A stretch of 64,000 nt of DNA from the NCBI RefSeq assembly GCF_018734325.1, contig NZ_CP073754.1, forward strand, positions 2,542,001 through 2,606,000, read 5' to 3'. The notes under the pieces were generated by a model. It saw nothing but the letters and a program-made list of their open reading frames with translations, did no database searches and was not told the DNA's origin. The DNA is from Methylomonas paludis. Lineage in GTDB: Bacteria > Pseudomonadota > Gammaproteobacteria > Methylococcales > Methylomonadaceae. This document shows positions 16,078 to 28,056 of the stretch, in pieces (positions within the stretch are counted from its first letter, which is position 1; the number at the start of each line of letters is the position of its first letter). The position numbers were made by a program, and so were the translations under genes.

Positions 16078-18198
16078 ATGACCGACTTGCCGCCTGACGC
16101 AGTACCCTGTATTTCCCAAAACATCTATATCACTGGTGCAGACGACTGCACCGGCAAATCGGTGATCATGCTGGCGCTGATGGAAATGCTGTCCGGCCAT
16201 GCCGGCGACATCGGCTTTTTCCGGCCTATTATTCATAGCGGCCCGGAACCTGATCCATTAATTCAACTGATTACGGCCCGTTATCCTTTAGGTAAAAATT
16301 ACACTGACTTATACGGTTGCACCAGTGATCAGGCCAGCAAACTACTGGCTGATGACCAGTACGAAGAATTGCTGAAAATTGTACTGGCCAAATACCGGGC
16401 GCTAAAAGACCGATGTGACCATGTGCTGTGCGTGGGCTCTGACTACAGCGGCGGCAGCGCCATGTTTGAACTGGATTTTAATGCTGATGCCGCCAACAAT
16501 CTGGGCTGCCTGATTATGCCGGTATTACAGGCCGGAGCGCGGGATAACGAAGAAATACTCGACAATCTGGCCAGTCTGAAGCATAGCTTACAGGAACACG
16601 ACTGTGAAGTATTGTCCATAGTCATTAATAACGTGCCTACCCAGCAGTTGAGCAGTTTGCAAGCCGGTCTCGGCAATGGCGTAGACTACCCGGTTTACAT
16701 CATCCCCAGCGAGCCATCCCTGGAAAAACCGACTTTAGGCGATATCAGCGAATCGCTGAATGCGCAAATGTTTTCTGGAAATAGCGATGCCATGAGCCGT
16801 GAGGTCAGTCAATATAAGGTTGCGGCGATGCTGGTGCCGGATTTTCTGGATTATGTCGAGGACGGTGATTTAATTATCACGCCTGGCGACCGCTCCGACA
16901 TTATTCTGGCCAGCCTGCTGACTTATCACTCAAAAAATTATCCGCAAATCGCCGGCTTATTATTGACCGGCCATCAACGCCCCAGTCCGCAGGTGCAAAC
17001 TCTGATCAGCGGTTTAGGTGATACCCCATTTCCGGTACTGGGTGTAGAAAGCGATACCTTCAACACTGCCTTGCAAGTCAATCAGGTTAAAGCCCGTTTA
17101 AATCCGCAAAATGTGCGCAAAATCGCCAAGGCCTTAGGTTTGGTGGAAAGTCATATCAATTTGCAGGAGCTCAAACTGCGTTTGTGTCATCAAAAAAGCG
17201 AAAAAATTACGCCGCTGATGTTCGAATATGATTTATTGCAACGCGCCAAAGCCAAGAAACAGCATATCGTCTTACCAGAAGGTAGTGACGAACGTATTTT
17301 GCGTGCTGCCGAAATTCTGCTGTTTCGGGATGCGGTCAAGATTACCCTGCTAGGCAATGAGCAGGAGATTCGCCAGAAGATTCAGGCCCTGGCTTTGAAG
17401 CTGGAAACGGTATCCATCATAGACCCGATGACTTCGGAATTACGGCCTATTTTTGCGGATTGTTACTATCAGGCTCGTAAGTACAAAAATATCAGCTATG
17501 AAACGGCTTATGATTTACTGGCGGATGTCAGTTATTTCGGCACCCTGATGATACATCTGGGTTACGCTGACGGCATGGTATCCGGGGCTGTGCATTCCAC
17601 CCAACATACCATCCGCCCAGCTTTCGAGATCATTAAAACCAAGCCGGGGGTAGCGATAGTCTCCAGTGTGTTTTTTATGTGTCTGGCTGACCGGGTGCTG
17701 GTCTACGGGGATTGTGCCGTCAATCCTAACCCCGATGCCCAACAATTGGCCGATATCGCTTTAAGTGCCGCCGATACGGCACAAAAATTCAATATCGTGC
17801 CGCGCGTGGCCATGCTGTCTTATTCCACCGGCGATTCCGGAAAAGGCGAGGCCGTGGATAAGGTGCGTGAGGCGGTAAAAATTGCCAAGGCCTTACGTCC
17901 GGATTTAAAACTGGAAGGCCCTATACAGTATGATGCCGCTATTGATGCCGATGTGGCCAAAACCAAGTTGCCGGATAGTGAAGTGGCCGGTCAGGCCACG
18001 GTGTTTATTTTTCCTGACCTGAACACCGGCAATAATACCTACAAAGCTGTACAGCGCTCTTCCGGTGCCATTGCTATCGGCCCAATTCTGCAGGGTCTGA
18101 ATAAACCGGTCAACGATTTGAGCCGGGGCTGTACGGTGACGGATATCGTCAATACCGTGATTATCACGGCTATTCAAGCGCAGGAAAACCACCAATGA
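16078..18198 (+). CDS. pta: Phosphate acetyltransferase
   Basis: Pta converts acetyl-CoA and phosphate to acetyl phosphate, working with the acetate kinase two genes downstream. At 706 residues it is the long, three-part form: an N-terminal P-loop BioD-like domain (NIYITGADDCTGKSVI), a central DRTGG-type domain (about 230-340), and the C-terminal catalytic PTA domain from about residue 385, starting near LLQRAKAKKQHIVLPEGSDERIL and including GMVSGAVHST and SYSTGDSGKG. In methanotrophs the Pta-AckA route may interconvert acetyl phosphate made by phosphoketolase. The next gene overlaps its stop by 4 bp (ATGA). Confidence 0.95.
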   Translation: MTDLPPDAVPCISQNIYITGADDCTGKSVIMLALMEMLSGHAGDIGFFRPIIHSGPEPDPLIQLITARYPLGKNYTDLYGCTSDQASKLLADDQYEELLKIVLAKYRALKDRCDHVLCVGSDYSGGSAMFELDFNADAANNLGCLIMPVLQAGARDNEEILDNLASLKHSLQEHDCEVLSIVINNVPTQQLSSLQAGLGNGVDYPVYIIPSEPSLEKPTLGDISESLNAQMFSGNSDAMSREVSQYKVAAMLVPDFLDYVEDGDLIITPGDRSDIILASLLTYHSKNYPQIAGLLLTGHQRPSPQVQTLISGLGDTPFPVLGVESDTFNTALQVNQVKARLNPQNVRKIAKALGLVESHINLQELKLRLCHQKSEKITPLMFEYDLLQRAKAKKQHIVLPEGSDERILRAAEILLFRDAVKITLLGNEQEIRQKIQALALKLETVSIIDPMTSELRPIFADCYYQARKYKNISYETAYDLLADVSYFGTLMIHLGYADGMVSGAVHSTQHTIRPAFEIIKTKPGVAIVSSVFFMCLADRVLVYGDCAVNPNPDAQQLADIALSAADTAQKFNIVPRVAMLSYSTGDSGKGEAVDKVREAVKIAKALRPDLKLEGPIQYDAAIDADVAKTKLPDSEVAGQATVFIFPDLNTGNNTYKAVQRSSGAIAIGPILQGLNKPVNDLSRGCTVTDIVNTVIITAIQAQENHQ

Positions 18199-18731
18199 GC
18201 TTGGATCAACTCATCTTACTGTTGTGTCTTTCGCTAACCAACTTTAGCGTGGCTGCAGCTACCCGTATCGCCATCCTGGATTTTGAATTGAAAGACCTGA
18301 CGCTGGCTCCCGGCATACCCGCCGAATTGAGCCGCACGGCTTCAATTCGCCCCTTGCTGGAACATGAATTGGGCTCTGCCGGTTATCAGCTGGTCAATAT
18401 TCCCAGCGCAGCCCAGCAAACTGCACAAAACGGCGGCGTGGGCTATTTGTTCGACCACCCCGATGTTGCCGGACAACTGGGCAAACAGTTTGGCGCAGAT
18501 TATGTGCTGGTGGGCAGATTGCACAAGCCCAGTTTTTTATTTGCTTATTTGCTGGGTAATTTGGTGCGCGTCAACAACGGCAAGCTGATCGGAAAATTGA
18601 TTACCGAATCAAAAGGTAACGATCAGCAACTAACCCAAAAAGCCGTAGAAACCATGACTGTTAAAATAGACCAGGTACTGGACCGGCGTTATACCCCACC
18701 AGTACCAGCCCAACATCATCCATCCGATTAG
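18195..18731 (+). CDS. Exported DUF2380-like protein
   Basis: A 178-residue protein between pta and ackA, starting in the pta stop codon. A hydrophobic signal-like stretch (LILLLCLSLTNFSVAAA, about residues 6-22) precedes RIAILDFELKDLT, the typical first strand of DUF2380/TolB-N-like periplasmic domains, and FGADYVLVGRLHKPS near residue 98. The fold is probably that of small periplasmic proteins with a GxxxDYVLxG strand. No catalytic residues can be named and its link with acetate metabolism is only positional. It lacks a lipobox. Confidence 0.6.
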   Translation: MSLDQLILLLCLSLTNFSVAAATRIAILDFELKDLTLAPGIPAELSRTASIRPLLEHELGSAGYQLVNIPSAAQQTAQNGGVGYLFDHPDVAGQLGKQFGADYVLVGRLHKPSFLFAYLLGNLVRVNNGKLIGKLITESKGNDQQLTQKAVETMTVKIDQVLDRRYTPPVPAQHHPSD

Positions 18732-18741
18732 AAGCTCAAGC

Positions 18742-19944
18742 ATGAAAATTCTGGTATTAAACGCGGGCAGTTCATCGTTGAAATACAGCCTGCTGGAGAT
18801 GGTACAAACCAAGGTATTGATTGCCGGCTTGCTGGATCGTATTGGTGAAACCGGCTCAGTACATCGCTATCAGCTGGCAAATGAGCAACCGCAACAAGTG
18901 GCGGTGAATATTGAAAATCACCAACAAGCTCTACAAGCTTTATTCCAGCTTCTGACAGCCAGCCAAGTATTAACCGATCAGCGTGAATTAGCCTGTATCG
19001 GTCATCGGGTGGTGCATGGCGGCGAACATTTTAGCCAGCCCACACTGATTACTGCCGACGTATTGAGTCAGCTTAACGCGACCATCCCATTAGCACCCTT
19101 ACATAACCCGGCCAATTTGCTGGGTATTCGCGAGGCGATGCAGCAAATGGCCGACATCCCGCAAATTGCCGTGTTTGATACCGCGTTTCACCAAAGCTTA
19201 CCGGATTATGCCTATCGTTATGCCCTGCCTGGTGATTTGTATACCGATCACAGCGTGCGGCGTTATGGCTTTCACGGTACCTCTCACCGTTATGTGGCTA
19301 AACTGGCTGCCGAATTTTTAGCTAAGCCTTTAGCAGAAACCAATCTGATCACCCTGCATTTAGGCAATGGGGCCAGCGTGGCGGCGATAGCAAACGGACG
19401 CAGCGTCGACACCTCCATGGGTATGACGCCACTGGAAGGTTTGATGATGGGCAGTCGCAGCGGAGATATTGATCCGGCCATAGTATTTTATTTAAGCCGT
19501 ACTTTGGATATGAGTAATGCCGATATTGAAAATCTGCTCAACAAAGCCAGTGGCTGTAAAGGCGTATGCGGGGAAAACGATATGCGCCGGATTCACGCCC
19601 TGGCGGAATCCGGTTCTGCCGAAGCCAAGCTGGCTTTAGCCATGTACGCCTATCGCATCAAAAAATATATAGGTGCCTATTTTGCCGTATTAAACCGGGT
19701 TGATGCGCTGGTGTTTACCGGCGGTATCGGCGAGAACGATCACTGGCTGCGCGCCGCTTGCTGCGAGAACTTATCAATATTAGGTATCAGTCTGGACACC
19801 AGCAAAAACCTGAATCCAGCCCGTCCGGTGGCAGACATCAGCAGCACCGACAGCAAACCGGCAATACTGGTCATAAACACTAACGAGGAACTGGAGATTG
19901 CCTTGCAGGCCCAAGCCTGCGTAGCCAAGCAAAACGCTGCCTAA
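18742..19944 (+). CDS. ackA: Acetate kinase
   Basis: AckA transfers the phosphate of acetyl phosphate to ADP, giving acetate and ATP. The 400-residue protein has the family start MKILVLNAGSSSLKYSLLE, the central RRYGFHGTSHRYV and LITLHLGNGASVAAI motifs, the active-site DTSMGMTPLEGLMMGSRSGD, and the C-terminal FTGGIGEND. It follows the DUF2380-like gene by 10 bp and belongs to the pta operon. Confidence 0.97.
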   Translation: MKILVLNAGSSSLKYSLLEMVQTKVLIAGLLDRIGETGSVHRYQLANEQPQQVAVNIENHQQALQALFQLLTASQVLTDQRELACIGHRVVHGGEHFSQPTLITADVLSQLNATIPLAPLHNPANLLGIREAMQQMADIPQIAVFDTAFHQSLPDYAYRYALPGDLYTDHSVRRYGFHGTSHRYVAKLAAEFLAKPLAETNLITLHLGNGASVAAIANGRSVDTSMGMTPLEGLMMGSRSGDIDPAIVFYLSRTLDMSNADIENLLNKASGCKGVCGENDMRRIHALAESGSAEAKLALAMYAYRIKKYIGAYFAVLNRVDALVFTGGIGENDHWLRAACCENLSILGISLDTSKNLNPARPVADISSTDSKPAILVINTNEELEIALQAQACVAKQNAA

Positions 19945-19977
19945 CTGGGGTTTTTCTGGGCATAACTGATGGTTTAA

Positions 19978-21141
<1,164 letters not shown>

Positions 21142-21152
21142 ACCTAACGAAG

Positions 21153-21671
21153 ATGGCAGAGATTTTCAGTTTTGCGCCTATCGTGGCTGACGGCACCCGA
21201 GTGCTGATTCTGGGCAGCATGCCCGGCATAGCGTCCCTGCAAGCGCAACAGTATTATGCACATCCACGGAATCAGTTCTGGCCGATATTGACTGAACTGA
21301 TGGCTACTGATGTGCAGCTTAGCTATGCACAGCGCTGCGATCTGCTGCTTGTCCACGGCATCGCGGTGTGGGATGTGCTGAAGTCCTGCCAACGCCGCAG
21401 CAGTCTGGATAGTGATATCGACAAATCCAGCATGGTCTGCAACGATTTTGTCTGGCTGTTCAGCCATTATCCAGGAATTAATCAGGTATTTTTCAACGGC
21501 AGCACTGCCGAACAGGCATTTCGGCGCCGGGTATTACCCCAATTGACCGCTGACTCCCTGAAATTAACCCGTCTGCCTTCCACCAGTCCGGCCCATGCCA
21601 GTCTGAATTTTCAGCAAAAACTGGCCTGCTGGCGACAGATTATACCCACCACACAGGCCGAAACGCTTTAA
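21153..21671 (+). CDS. DNA-deoxyinosine/uracil glycosylase (MUG-like)
   Basis: A 172-residue protein of the uracil-DNA glycosylase superfamily, subfamily of hypoxanthine-DNA (deoxyinosine) glycosylases. The active-site region reads VLILGSMPGIASLQ (about residues 16-29), followed by YYAHPRNQFWPIL, and the C-terminal substrate loop LPSTSPAHAS. It should excise deaminated bases such as hypoxanthine or uracil from DNA. It starts 11 bp after tgt and its stop overlaps the convergent ftsH stop by 4 bp, leaving no room for a terminator. Confidence 0.85.
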   Translation: MAEIFSFAPIVADGTRVLILGSMPGIASLQAQQYYAHPRNQFWPILTELMATDVQLSYAQRCDLLLVHGIAVWDVLKSCQRRSSLDSDIDKSSMVCNDFVWLFSHYPGINQVFFNGSTAEQAFRRRVLPQLTADSLKLTRLPSTSPAHASLNFQQKLACWRQIIPTTQAETL

Positions 21672-23599
21672 AATTGCGCTAATAAAGCCAGCATTTCTTC
21701 GCGCTGAATGACCTCTTTTTCCTGCAATAGTTCTGCCAGTCGCTCCAATTGCCGACGTTGGGCCGTAAGAATTTCTATCGCGCGCTGTTCGGCATCTTCA
21801 ACCAGCGTCCTAATCTCTGCATCTATGGTACGGGCTGTTTCATCACTGTAATTGCGTTGCTCTGAGAATTCACCGCCCAAAAACTGTAGTTGCTGACGCT
21901 GCCCGTAAATCAAAGGCCCCAGTTTTTTACTCATCCCAAGATAACACACCATGTTGCGGGCAATTTCGGTAGCTTTTTCCAGATCGTTCTGTGCACCAGT
22001 CGAGACACTCTGCAAAGCCAGCTGTTCAGCAACCCGGCCACCCAATAAGATAGCCAGTTGATCTTTCAGCTCCGGTTCCGTAGACAGATATTTTTCTTCT
22101 ACCGGCAATTGCAATGTAAAGCCCAAAGCCGAAACTCCACGCGGGATAATGGAAATTTTATGTACCGGCTGACCGGTGGGCACAGCCTCTGCCAGCAAGG
22201 CATGACCGGCTTCGTGAAAAGCCACCCGGCGTTTTTCTTCCGGGCCGAGAATACGATTTTTCTTTTCCGGTCCAGCCATTACTCTATCGATCGCAGACTC
22301 AAAATCCGCCATACTGACTGAGTTATGCCCAACTCTGGCAGCCAAGATTGCGGCTTCATTGGCGATATTGGACAAATCGGCACCAACAAAACCAGGCGTG
22401 CGTTTGGCGACGGTGGCCAAATCGACATCGGCATCCAGTTGCATGGCTTTACTGTGAATCTTGAGTATGGCAACACGGTCTATCAAATCCGGTTTATCCA
22501 CCACAATTTGTCGATCAAAACGACCGGCTCGCAGCAAAGCTTTATCCAGAATTTCCGGACGGTTGGTGGCGGCCATTACCACCACACCGGAAGTCGGGTC
22601 AAAGCCGTCCATTTCGGTCAATAACTGGTTCAGGGTTTGTTCGCGTTCATCGTTACCGCCCATAGCCATTGGACCACCGCGCGCCCGGCCTATGGCATCC
22701 AGTTCATCAATAAAAATAATACAGGGGGCTTTTTGACGGGCCTGCTCAAACAAATCGCGTACCCTGGCAGCACCGATACCAACGAATAATTCTATGAATT
22801 CTGAGGCGCTGATATTAAAGAAGGGTACACCTGCCTCGCCGGAAACAGCTCGCGCCAATAGGGTTTTGCCGGTACCGGGCGCACCAACCAGCAAGACCCC
22901 TTTCGGCATGCGGCCACCCAATTTCTGCAGTTTTTCCGGATTTTTTAAAAATTCGATGGTTTCCTTTAACTCCTGCTTGGCACTTTCTGCGCCAGCCACA
23001 TCGTCAAAGGTAATTTTGGCGGTTTCCTGATGAATCCGGATTTTGTTGCCTAGATTAAGCATGGATCGCCCGGCGCCACCGGTCATACGCGGCAATAGCC
23101 ACATCCAGATGCCGGCAAAAATGGCTATCGGTATTACCCAATTAACCAGAATATTGCTTAACCAGTTATCCCCGCTTCTGACTATATACTCTACCTGATG
23201 GTCTTGCAGATTTTTGACCAGTCCTTCATCCCAAAGCGGAATAGTGAAAAACTGTTTACCGATTTTGCTGTCTTCAACCTTGAGGCTGCCGTTGATAAAG
23301 CGCTGGGTAACGACGGCTTTTTCAATTTTATTGTCATTGACCAGTGTTAAAAACTGGCTGTAGGGGATTTCCTCACCTTGAATTTTTTCACCACCGGCCA
23401 ATATCGACAACAGCAAAATACCCAGCAAAACATATAACCAAAGCTTGGGCGGCGACTTCAGGTCTTTATCCGACTCCGGCTTGGCATTTAGCGGTGTCTT
23501 ATTCAGGGATAGCCAGCGGGATTTTAACCACCGCCAGACTGTACATAATAAATCCAGGACAGTTTTAGATATTTCCTGCAATTTATGTCGATCTATCAT
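21668..23599 (-). CDS. ftsH: FtsH-family membrane AAA+ zinc metalloprotease
   Basis: A 643-residue FtsH. Two membrane helices (about 52-68 and 152-170) flank a periplasmic domain; the AAA+ module has Walker A GAPGTGKT (239-246), the pore loop [11 protein letters not shown], Walker [10 protein letters not shown] and the SRH region. The zinc site HEAGH is at 462-466 and a C-terminal coiled coil follows. The cytoplasmic N-terminus is about 45 residues longer than in E. coli FtsH, and the usual neighbours (rlmE, folP, glmM) are absent, so this is probably a second paralogue rather than the housekeeping copy. It degrades membrane and regulatory proteins. Confidence 0.93.
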   Translation of the reverse strand: MIDRHKLQEISKTVLDLLCTVWRWLKSRWLSLNKTPLNAKPESDKDLKSPPKLWLYVLLGILLLSILAGGEKIQGEEIPYSQFLTLVNDNKIEKAVVTQRFINGSLKVEDSKIGKQFFTIPLWDEGLVKNLQDHQVEYIVRSGDNWLSNILVNWVIPIAIFAGIWMWLLPRMTGGAGRSMLNLGNKIRIHQETAKITFDDVAGAESAKQELKETIEFLKNPEKLQKLGGRMPKGVLLVGAPGTGKTLLARAVSGEAGVPFFNISASEFIELFVGIGAARVRDLFEQARQKAPCIIFIDELDAIGRARGGPMAMGGNDEREQTLNQLLTEMDGFDPTSGVVVMAATNRPEILDKALLRAGRFDRQIVVDKPDLIDRVAILKIHSKAMQLDADVDLATVAKRTPGFVGADLSNIANEAAILAARVGHNSVSMADFESAIDRVMAGPEKKNRILGPEEKRRVAFHEAGHALLAEAVPTGQPVHKISIIPRGVSALGFTLQLPVEEKYLSTEPELKDQLAILLGGRVAEQLALQSVSTGAQNDLEKATEIARNMVCYLGMSKKLGPLIYGQRQQLQFLGGEFSEQRNYSDETARTIDAEIRTLVEDAEQRAIEILTAQRRQLERLAELLQEKEVIQREEMLALLAQF

Positions 23600-23708
23600 G
23601 ATGTATACCCCTGAAAAACCTAGCTAAGCCGCTAGCTGATTGTTATTATTTTTTACATGGCAAAACCGAACTAAATCCACTATAAGCTGAAATAAACGAA
23701 AAGCAGTA

Positions 23709-24188
23709 CTAACTCAATTGTCTATAGCTACCGTCGTAATATAAAACCGGATCGCCAGTTCGGCATACGACATTTTGCACCTCGCCTATCACTACCCAAT
23801 GCGTACCCGCCAATACTTGCTGGACAACTTTACATTCCAGACTAACCAGAGCCTCGCTTAATAAAGGCGTTGCGTTTTCACCCAATTGCCAGGCAACTTC
23901 GGCAAACCGCTGTGCCTGGCTACTACCACCAGCGAACTGATTGGAGACTGCTTGCTGATCAGTCGTTAATACATTAACGGCAAATTGTTGCTGCGCCAAA
24001 ACCAGGGCGCCGGTATCGGTATTCTGATTCAGACACACCAGAATTTGCGGCGGATCGATAGAAACGCTGCTAAACGAGGTGGCTGTCATGCCTCTAGGAC
24101 CGGTTTCGCTTGAATAAGCCGTTACCACGGTTACGCCGCTGGCCCATAATCTCAGCGCATTTTTAAATTGACCCGCATCTACACTCAT
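23709..24188 (-). CDS. Flavin reductase family protein
   Basis: A 159-residue FMN-binding split-barrel protein of the flavin reductase (HpaC-like) family. It shows the family start FKNALRLWASGVTVVTA, then GPRGMTATSFSSVSIDPPQILVCLN and the FAVNVLTTDQQAVSNQFAGG segment that contacts the flavin. Such enzymes use NAD(P)H to reduce free FMN or FAD for a partner monooxygenase; no partner gene is adjacent, so its role here is open. It lies between ftsH and lysS, all leftward, with gaps over 100 bp. Confidence 0.88.
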   Translation of the reverse strand: MSVDAGQFKNALRLWASGVTVVTAYSSETGPRGMTATSFSSVSIDPPQILVCLNQNTDTGALVLAQQQFAVNVLTTDQQAVSNQFAGGSSQAQRFAEVAWQLGENATPLLSEALVSLECKVVQQVLAGTHWVVIGEVQNVVCRTGDPVLYYDGSYRQLS

Positions 24189-24346
24189 AAACTTCTCTTA
24201 AGATTTAATTTGTTGCTGCAACATGAACAAATGCAGCAAGCATTACCAAACCGGCTAACAGGTTACTACACTTCCACGCCGGCAATTATGACAGCCTAAA
24301 GCTTGCCACATTATTTGTGATTGCAAAGCAATCGCCACGACCCAAT

Positions 24347-25843
24347 TTAATTCTTGGGCCGCATATGCGGAAACAGCAACACATCTCGAATGCTAGGCGA
24401 ATTGGTAAACAACATCGCCAACCGGTCTATACCGATACCCTCGCCTGCTGTAGGCGGCATTCCCTGTTCCAGAGCGGTAATATAATCGGCATCATAATGC
24501 ATGGCTTCGTTATCACCGGCTTCTTTTTCCTCCACCTGCTTCTGAAAACGCTCAGCCTGATCCTCGGCATCGTTCAACTCGGTAAAGCCGTTAGCAATCT
24601 CCCGACCACCCACAAAGAATTCAAACCGGTCGGTGACATGCGGATCCTGATCATTACGCCGTGCCAACGGCGATACTTCTACCGGATACGCGGTAATGAA
24701 AGTAGGATGCAGCAAACGGTGTTCAACGGTTTTCTCAAATATCTCGATTTGTACTTTGCCCAGACCGTAATTATCCTTAACCGGAATACCCAGTTTTGCC
24801 GCTACCACAACCGCCGCCTCGCGGGTTTGCAAATCCGCCGGCGTCAACTCCGGATTGAAATGCAAAATCGACTCCAATACCGTCATACGGGCAAACGGTT
24901 TAGCAAAATCGTAATGGTCACCCTGATATTCAATCACCGACTGACCGATAACCTCTTCGGCTATGCCTTTGAGCATAGCTTCGGTTAAATCCATTAAATC
25001 ACCATATTCGGCATAAGCCTGATAAAACTCCAGCATGGTGAATTCAGGGTTATGCCGGGTAGACAAACCTTCATTACGAAAGTTGCGGTTGATCTCAAAC
25101 ACCCGCTCAAAACCGCCCACGACCAAACGCTTGAGATAAAGCTCAGGGGCAATCCGCAAATACAATTGCATATCCAGAGCATTATGATAAGTGGTGAACG
25201 GTCTGGCCGTGGCGCCGCCGGGAATGACCTGCATCATCGGAGTTTCCACTTCCAAAAATTCACGTTCAATCAAAAACTGACGGATATAGGCAATAATTTT
25301 GGTGCGTATTACAAAGGTATTGCGCGTCTCCTGGCTCATGATCAAATCCAGATAACGCTGCCGATATTTGATTTCTTGGTCGGCAATACCATGGAATTTC
25401 TCCGGCAAAGGCCGCAATGCCTTGGTCAACAGACGCAAATGGTCCACCCGCACGCTCAGTTCACCGACTTTGGTTTTGAACAGCGTACCTTCCGCACCCA
25501 GAATGTCGCCGATATCCCATTTTTTGAACTGGTCGTTGTAGACACTTTCCGGTAAATTGTCGCGCGCCACATAAATCTGAATTTGGCCGCTCATGTCCTG
25601 TAAATGGCAAAAACTGGCTTTACCCATAATCCGTCTGGTCATCATTCGTCCGGCCAGCTTGACTCGAACCGGATTGGCCAATAAATCTTCTTCGCTGCTT
25701 TCAGCATAGGCAGCCAACAATTTGGCCGCGACACTGTCGCGGCGATAATCAGTCGGAAAAGCAATGCCTTGCTCACGCAAGGCATTAAGTTTTTCCCGGC
25801 GCTGTTTAATTTGTTCCTGTTCGTCGTGTTCGAGTTCTGACAT
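24347..25843 (-). CDS. lysS: Lysyl-tRNA synthetase, class II
   Basis: Charges tRNA-Lys. The product has 498 residues from the ATG at 25841-25843 ([19 protein letters not shown]); an upstream TTG would add four residues and is less likely. It has an N-terminal OB-fold anticodon-binding domain ([18 protein letters not shown]...) and a class II catalytic core with motif 2 ([19 protein letters not shown]) and motif 3 ([20 protein letters not shown]). It lies downstream of prfB, the same order as in Escherichia coli, and is probably co-transcribed with it. Confidence 0.97.
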   Translation of the reverse strand: MSELEHDEQEQIKQRREKLNALREQGIAFPTDYRRDSVAAKLLAAYAESSEEDLLANPVRVKLAGRMMTRRIMGKASFCHLQDMSGQIQIYVARDNLPESVYNDQFKKWDIGDILGAEGTLFKTKVGELSVRVDHLRLLTKALRPLPEKFHGIADQEIKYRQRYLDLIMSQETRNTFVIRTKIIAYIRQFLIEREFLEVETPMMQVIPGGATARPFTTYHNALDMQLYLRIAPELYLKRLVVGGFERVFEINRNFRNEGLSTRHNPEFTMLEFYQAYAEYGDLMDLTEAMLKGIAEEVIGQSVIEYQGDHYDFAKPFARMTVLESILHFNPELTPADLQTREAAVVVAAKLGIPVKDNYGLGKVQIEIFEKTVEHRLLHPTFITAYPVEVSPLARRNDQDPHVTDRFEFFVGGREIANGFTELNDAEDQAERFQKQVEEKEAGDNEAMHYDADYITALEQGMPPTAGEGIGIDRLAMLFTNSPSIRDVLLFPHMRPKN

Positions 25844-25974
25844 GGATTTATGCAATATTTAAAATAAAAAATAGCGGATTGAGATGCTGCTGCCAGGGTG
25901 AGCCGATACCGGCAATAGATCAGGACATCGGGCTAATCCATAAGATTAAGCCGACGCATACGGCGCACCTGTAC

Positions 25975-27072
25975 TTATAAGCCGCTCTTCAAACTGGCTT
26001 CGATAAACTGATCCAACGCTCCGTCCAGCACGGCCTGAGTATTGCCGGTTTCTACGTTGGTGCGCAAATCTTTGATGCGGGATTGATCCAGCACATAGGA
26101 GCGAATCTGGCTGCCCCAACCAATATCGGATTTGGAATCCTCTACCGCCTGCTGGGTCTGGTTACGCTTGAGGATTTCCTGTTCGTATAATTTGGATTTC
26201 AACTGCTTCATACAGGTATCGCGGTTTTTATGCTGGGAACGGTCGCTCTGACACTGCACCACTATGCCGCTGGGATTATGGGTAATTCGGACTGCCGACT
26301 CGGTACGGTTGACGTGCTGGCCGCCGGCACCGCTGGCCCGATACACATCGACACGCAAATCAGCGGGATTGATGTCGATTTCAATATCGTCATCTATCTC
26401 CGGCGAGACAAACACAGATGCAAATGAGGTATGGCGGCGGTTGCCGGAATCGAACGGGGATTTGCGCACCAACCTATGCACACCGGTTTCGGTACGCAGC
26501 CAGCCGAAAGCATAAGGGCCTTCGAATTTGATGGTGGCGCTTTTGATGCCGGCTACATCACCGGGTGACTCTTCGATCAGCTCGGTTTTAAAGCCTTTAC
26601 TTTCGCCCCAGCGCAAATACATGCGTTCGATGATGGAAGCCCAGTCCTGCGCCTCAGTACCGCCGGAGCCGGATTGAATATCCAAAAAGGCGTTGTTGGC
26701 ATCCATTTCTCCAGAGAACATGCGCTGAAATTCCAGATTGGCGACACGTTTTTCAAAATCCTCAAGGTCTGCGGCTACGGTATCAACGGTCTCTTCATCG
26801 TCCTCTTCTACTGCCAATAACAATAGTTCCTCGGCGTCTGCCAAACCTTTTTCCAGATCGATAATGGTATTGACGATGCCTTCCAGCATACTGCGTTCTT
26901 TACCGAGCGCCTGGGCCTGCTCAGGCTTGTTCCAGATTGCCGGATCTTCGAGTTCGCGTAATACTTCGACCAGTCTTTCGCTTTTGACCTCAAAATCCAG
27001 ATAGCTTTTCAGCCCTGAGCCCCGCTCGCGCAAATCGGCTATCTTGTATTTAATCGGATTAATTTCTTGCAT
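25975..27072 (-). CDS. prfB: Peptide chain release factor 2, no programmed frameshift
   Basis: RF2 ends translation at UGA and UAA. The 365-residue protein has the SPF anticodon-like tripeptide ([15 protein letters not shown]) and the GGQ peptidyl-hydrolysis motif ([15 protein letters not shown]). In most gammaproteobacteria an in-frame UGA near codon 26 requires a +1 frameshift that autoregulates synthesis. Here the corresponding stretch (residues [11 protein letters not shown]) is read straight through, with a CTG-GAT junction and no UGA, so that autoregulation is absent. lysS follows after 131 bp. Confidence 0.96.
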   Translation of the reverse strand: MQEINPIKYKIADLRERGSGLKSYLDFEVKSERLVEVLRELEDPAIWNKPEQAQALGKERSMLEGIVNTIIDLEKGLADAEELLLLAVEEDDEETVDTVAADLEDFEKRVANLEFQRMFSGEMDANNAFLDIQSGSGGTEAQDWASIIERMYLRWGESKGFKTELIEESPGDVAGIKSATIKFEGPYAFGWLRTETGVHRLVRKSPFDSGNRRHTSFASVFVSPEIDDDIEIDINPADLRVDVYRASGAGGQHVNRTESAVRITHNPSGIVVQCQSDRSQHKNRDTCMKQLKSKLYEQEILKRNQTQQAVEDSKSDIGWGSQIRSYVLDQSRIKDLRTNVETGNTQAVLDGALDQFIEASLKSGL

Positions 27073-27135
27073 GAACCTTTACCAAGCGCAATACCGGAAC
27101 AGCTTCCGGTAATCGAAACATGCAATTATAAACGA

Positions 27136-27930
27136 TTATTGGCAAATAGCCTTCCGGTAGTTTATTAAGGACCAAATCACAAAACCGATGCCGACCAATA
27201 CAAAGGGTACACTCAGCAATTGGCCGGTGGTTAAGGGTAAATCACTCTCATACATGGCCTGCTCGGTTTTGAAAAATTCCAGAAAGATACGTACCAAAAA
27301 CACCAGGGTGGTAAACAGTCCAAAGATCAAACCGCGAATGGGTTTATCGTAGGTTTTTTTATAGACTTGCAGCAGGATAAAGAAAATCAGCGCATAACAG
27401 AACGCTTCATAGAGCTGCACCGGATGGCGAGGTAAATCATCGACTCTGGCAAAGATGATGCCCCAGGGCTGGTTGGTAACGGTGCCAAGAATTTCCGAAT
27501 TAAAAAAATTACCGATCCGGATAAAACAGCCGCCCATCGCACAAGGGAAAGCAACTCTGTCCAATAACCACAGATAGGAGTAATCGGTACCGCGCTTATA
27601 AAAATATAATGCCAGCAATATACCAATGTTGGCTCCGTGACTGGCCAGGCCGCCTTCCCAGATCGCCAGGATTTTGCTGGGATGCGCCAGATAAAAAGCC
27701 GGATCGTAAATAAACACATGAGCCAGTCTGGCACCCAGTACCGTGCCTATTGCCGTATACCAGAGCAAGCGATCCAGTTCTTCTACATCCTTACCCTCAC
27801 GTTGATAAACCCATTGCATCATGCTGTAACAAAACACAAAGGCTGTGGCAAACATGGCGCCGTACCAGCGAATTTTTAGAAAACCGAATTCCAATAGAAT
27901 TGGATTAATATTCCAGACGAAATGTTGCAT
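27136..27930 (-). CDS. lgt: Prolipoprotein diacylglyceryl transferase
   Basis: Lgt attaches diacylglycerol to the lipobox cysteine of prolipoproteins. From the ATG at 27928-27930 the product has 264 residues (MQHFVWNINPILLEFGFLKIRWYG), matching family length; an open frame upstream adds 21 implausible residues. Seven membrane helices and the signature GGCFIRIGNFFNSEI, with its essential arginine, as well as HPVQLYEAFCY, are visible. It is followed by prfB after 63 bp, all leftward. Confidence 0.95.
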   Translation of the reverse strand: MQHFVWNINPILLEFGFLKIRWYGAMFATAFVFCYSMMQWVYQREGKDVEELDRLLWYTAIGTVLGARLAHVFIYDPAFYLAHPSKILAIWEGGLASHGANIGILLALYFYKRGTDYSYLWLLDRVAFPCAMGGCFIRIGNFFNSEILGTVTNQPWGIIFARVDDLPRHPVQLYEAFCYALIFFILLQVYKKTYDKPIRGLIFGLFTTLVFLVRIFLEFFKTEQAMYESDLPLTTGQLLSVPFVLVGIGFVIWSLINYRKAICQ

Positions 27931-28056
27931 AGACTGTTTTTTTGATATGTTTGAAATGCCGCCAGCACATTTGCACTTACCAAGTAGCCGCAAATACCCT
28001 GTTTACCTATATCAAGCTTAAGGTATCGACACTGCTGACGCAAGACAGTTTATGTC

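Noticed and set aside
24317-24988. 223-codon open frame on the plus strand
   Set aside because: It is antisense to the well-supported lysS and has no recognisable domain.
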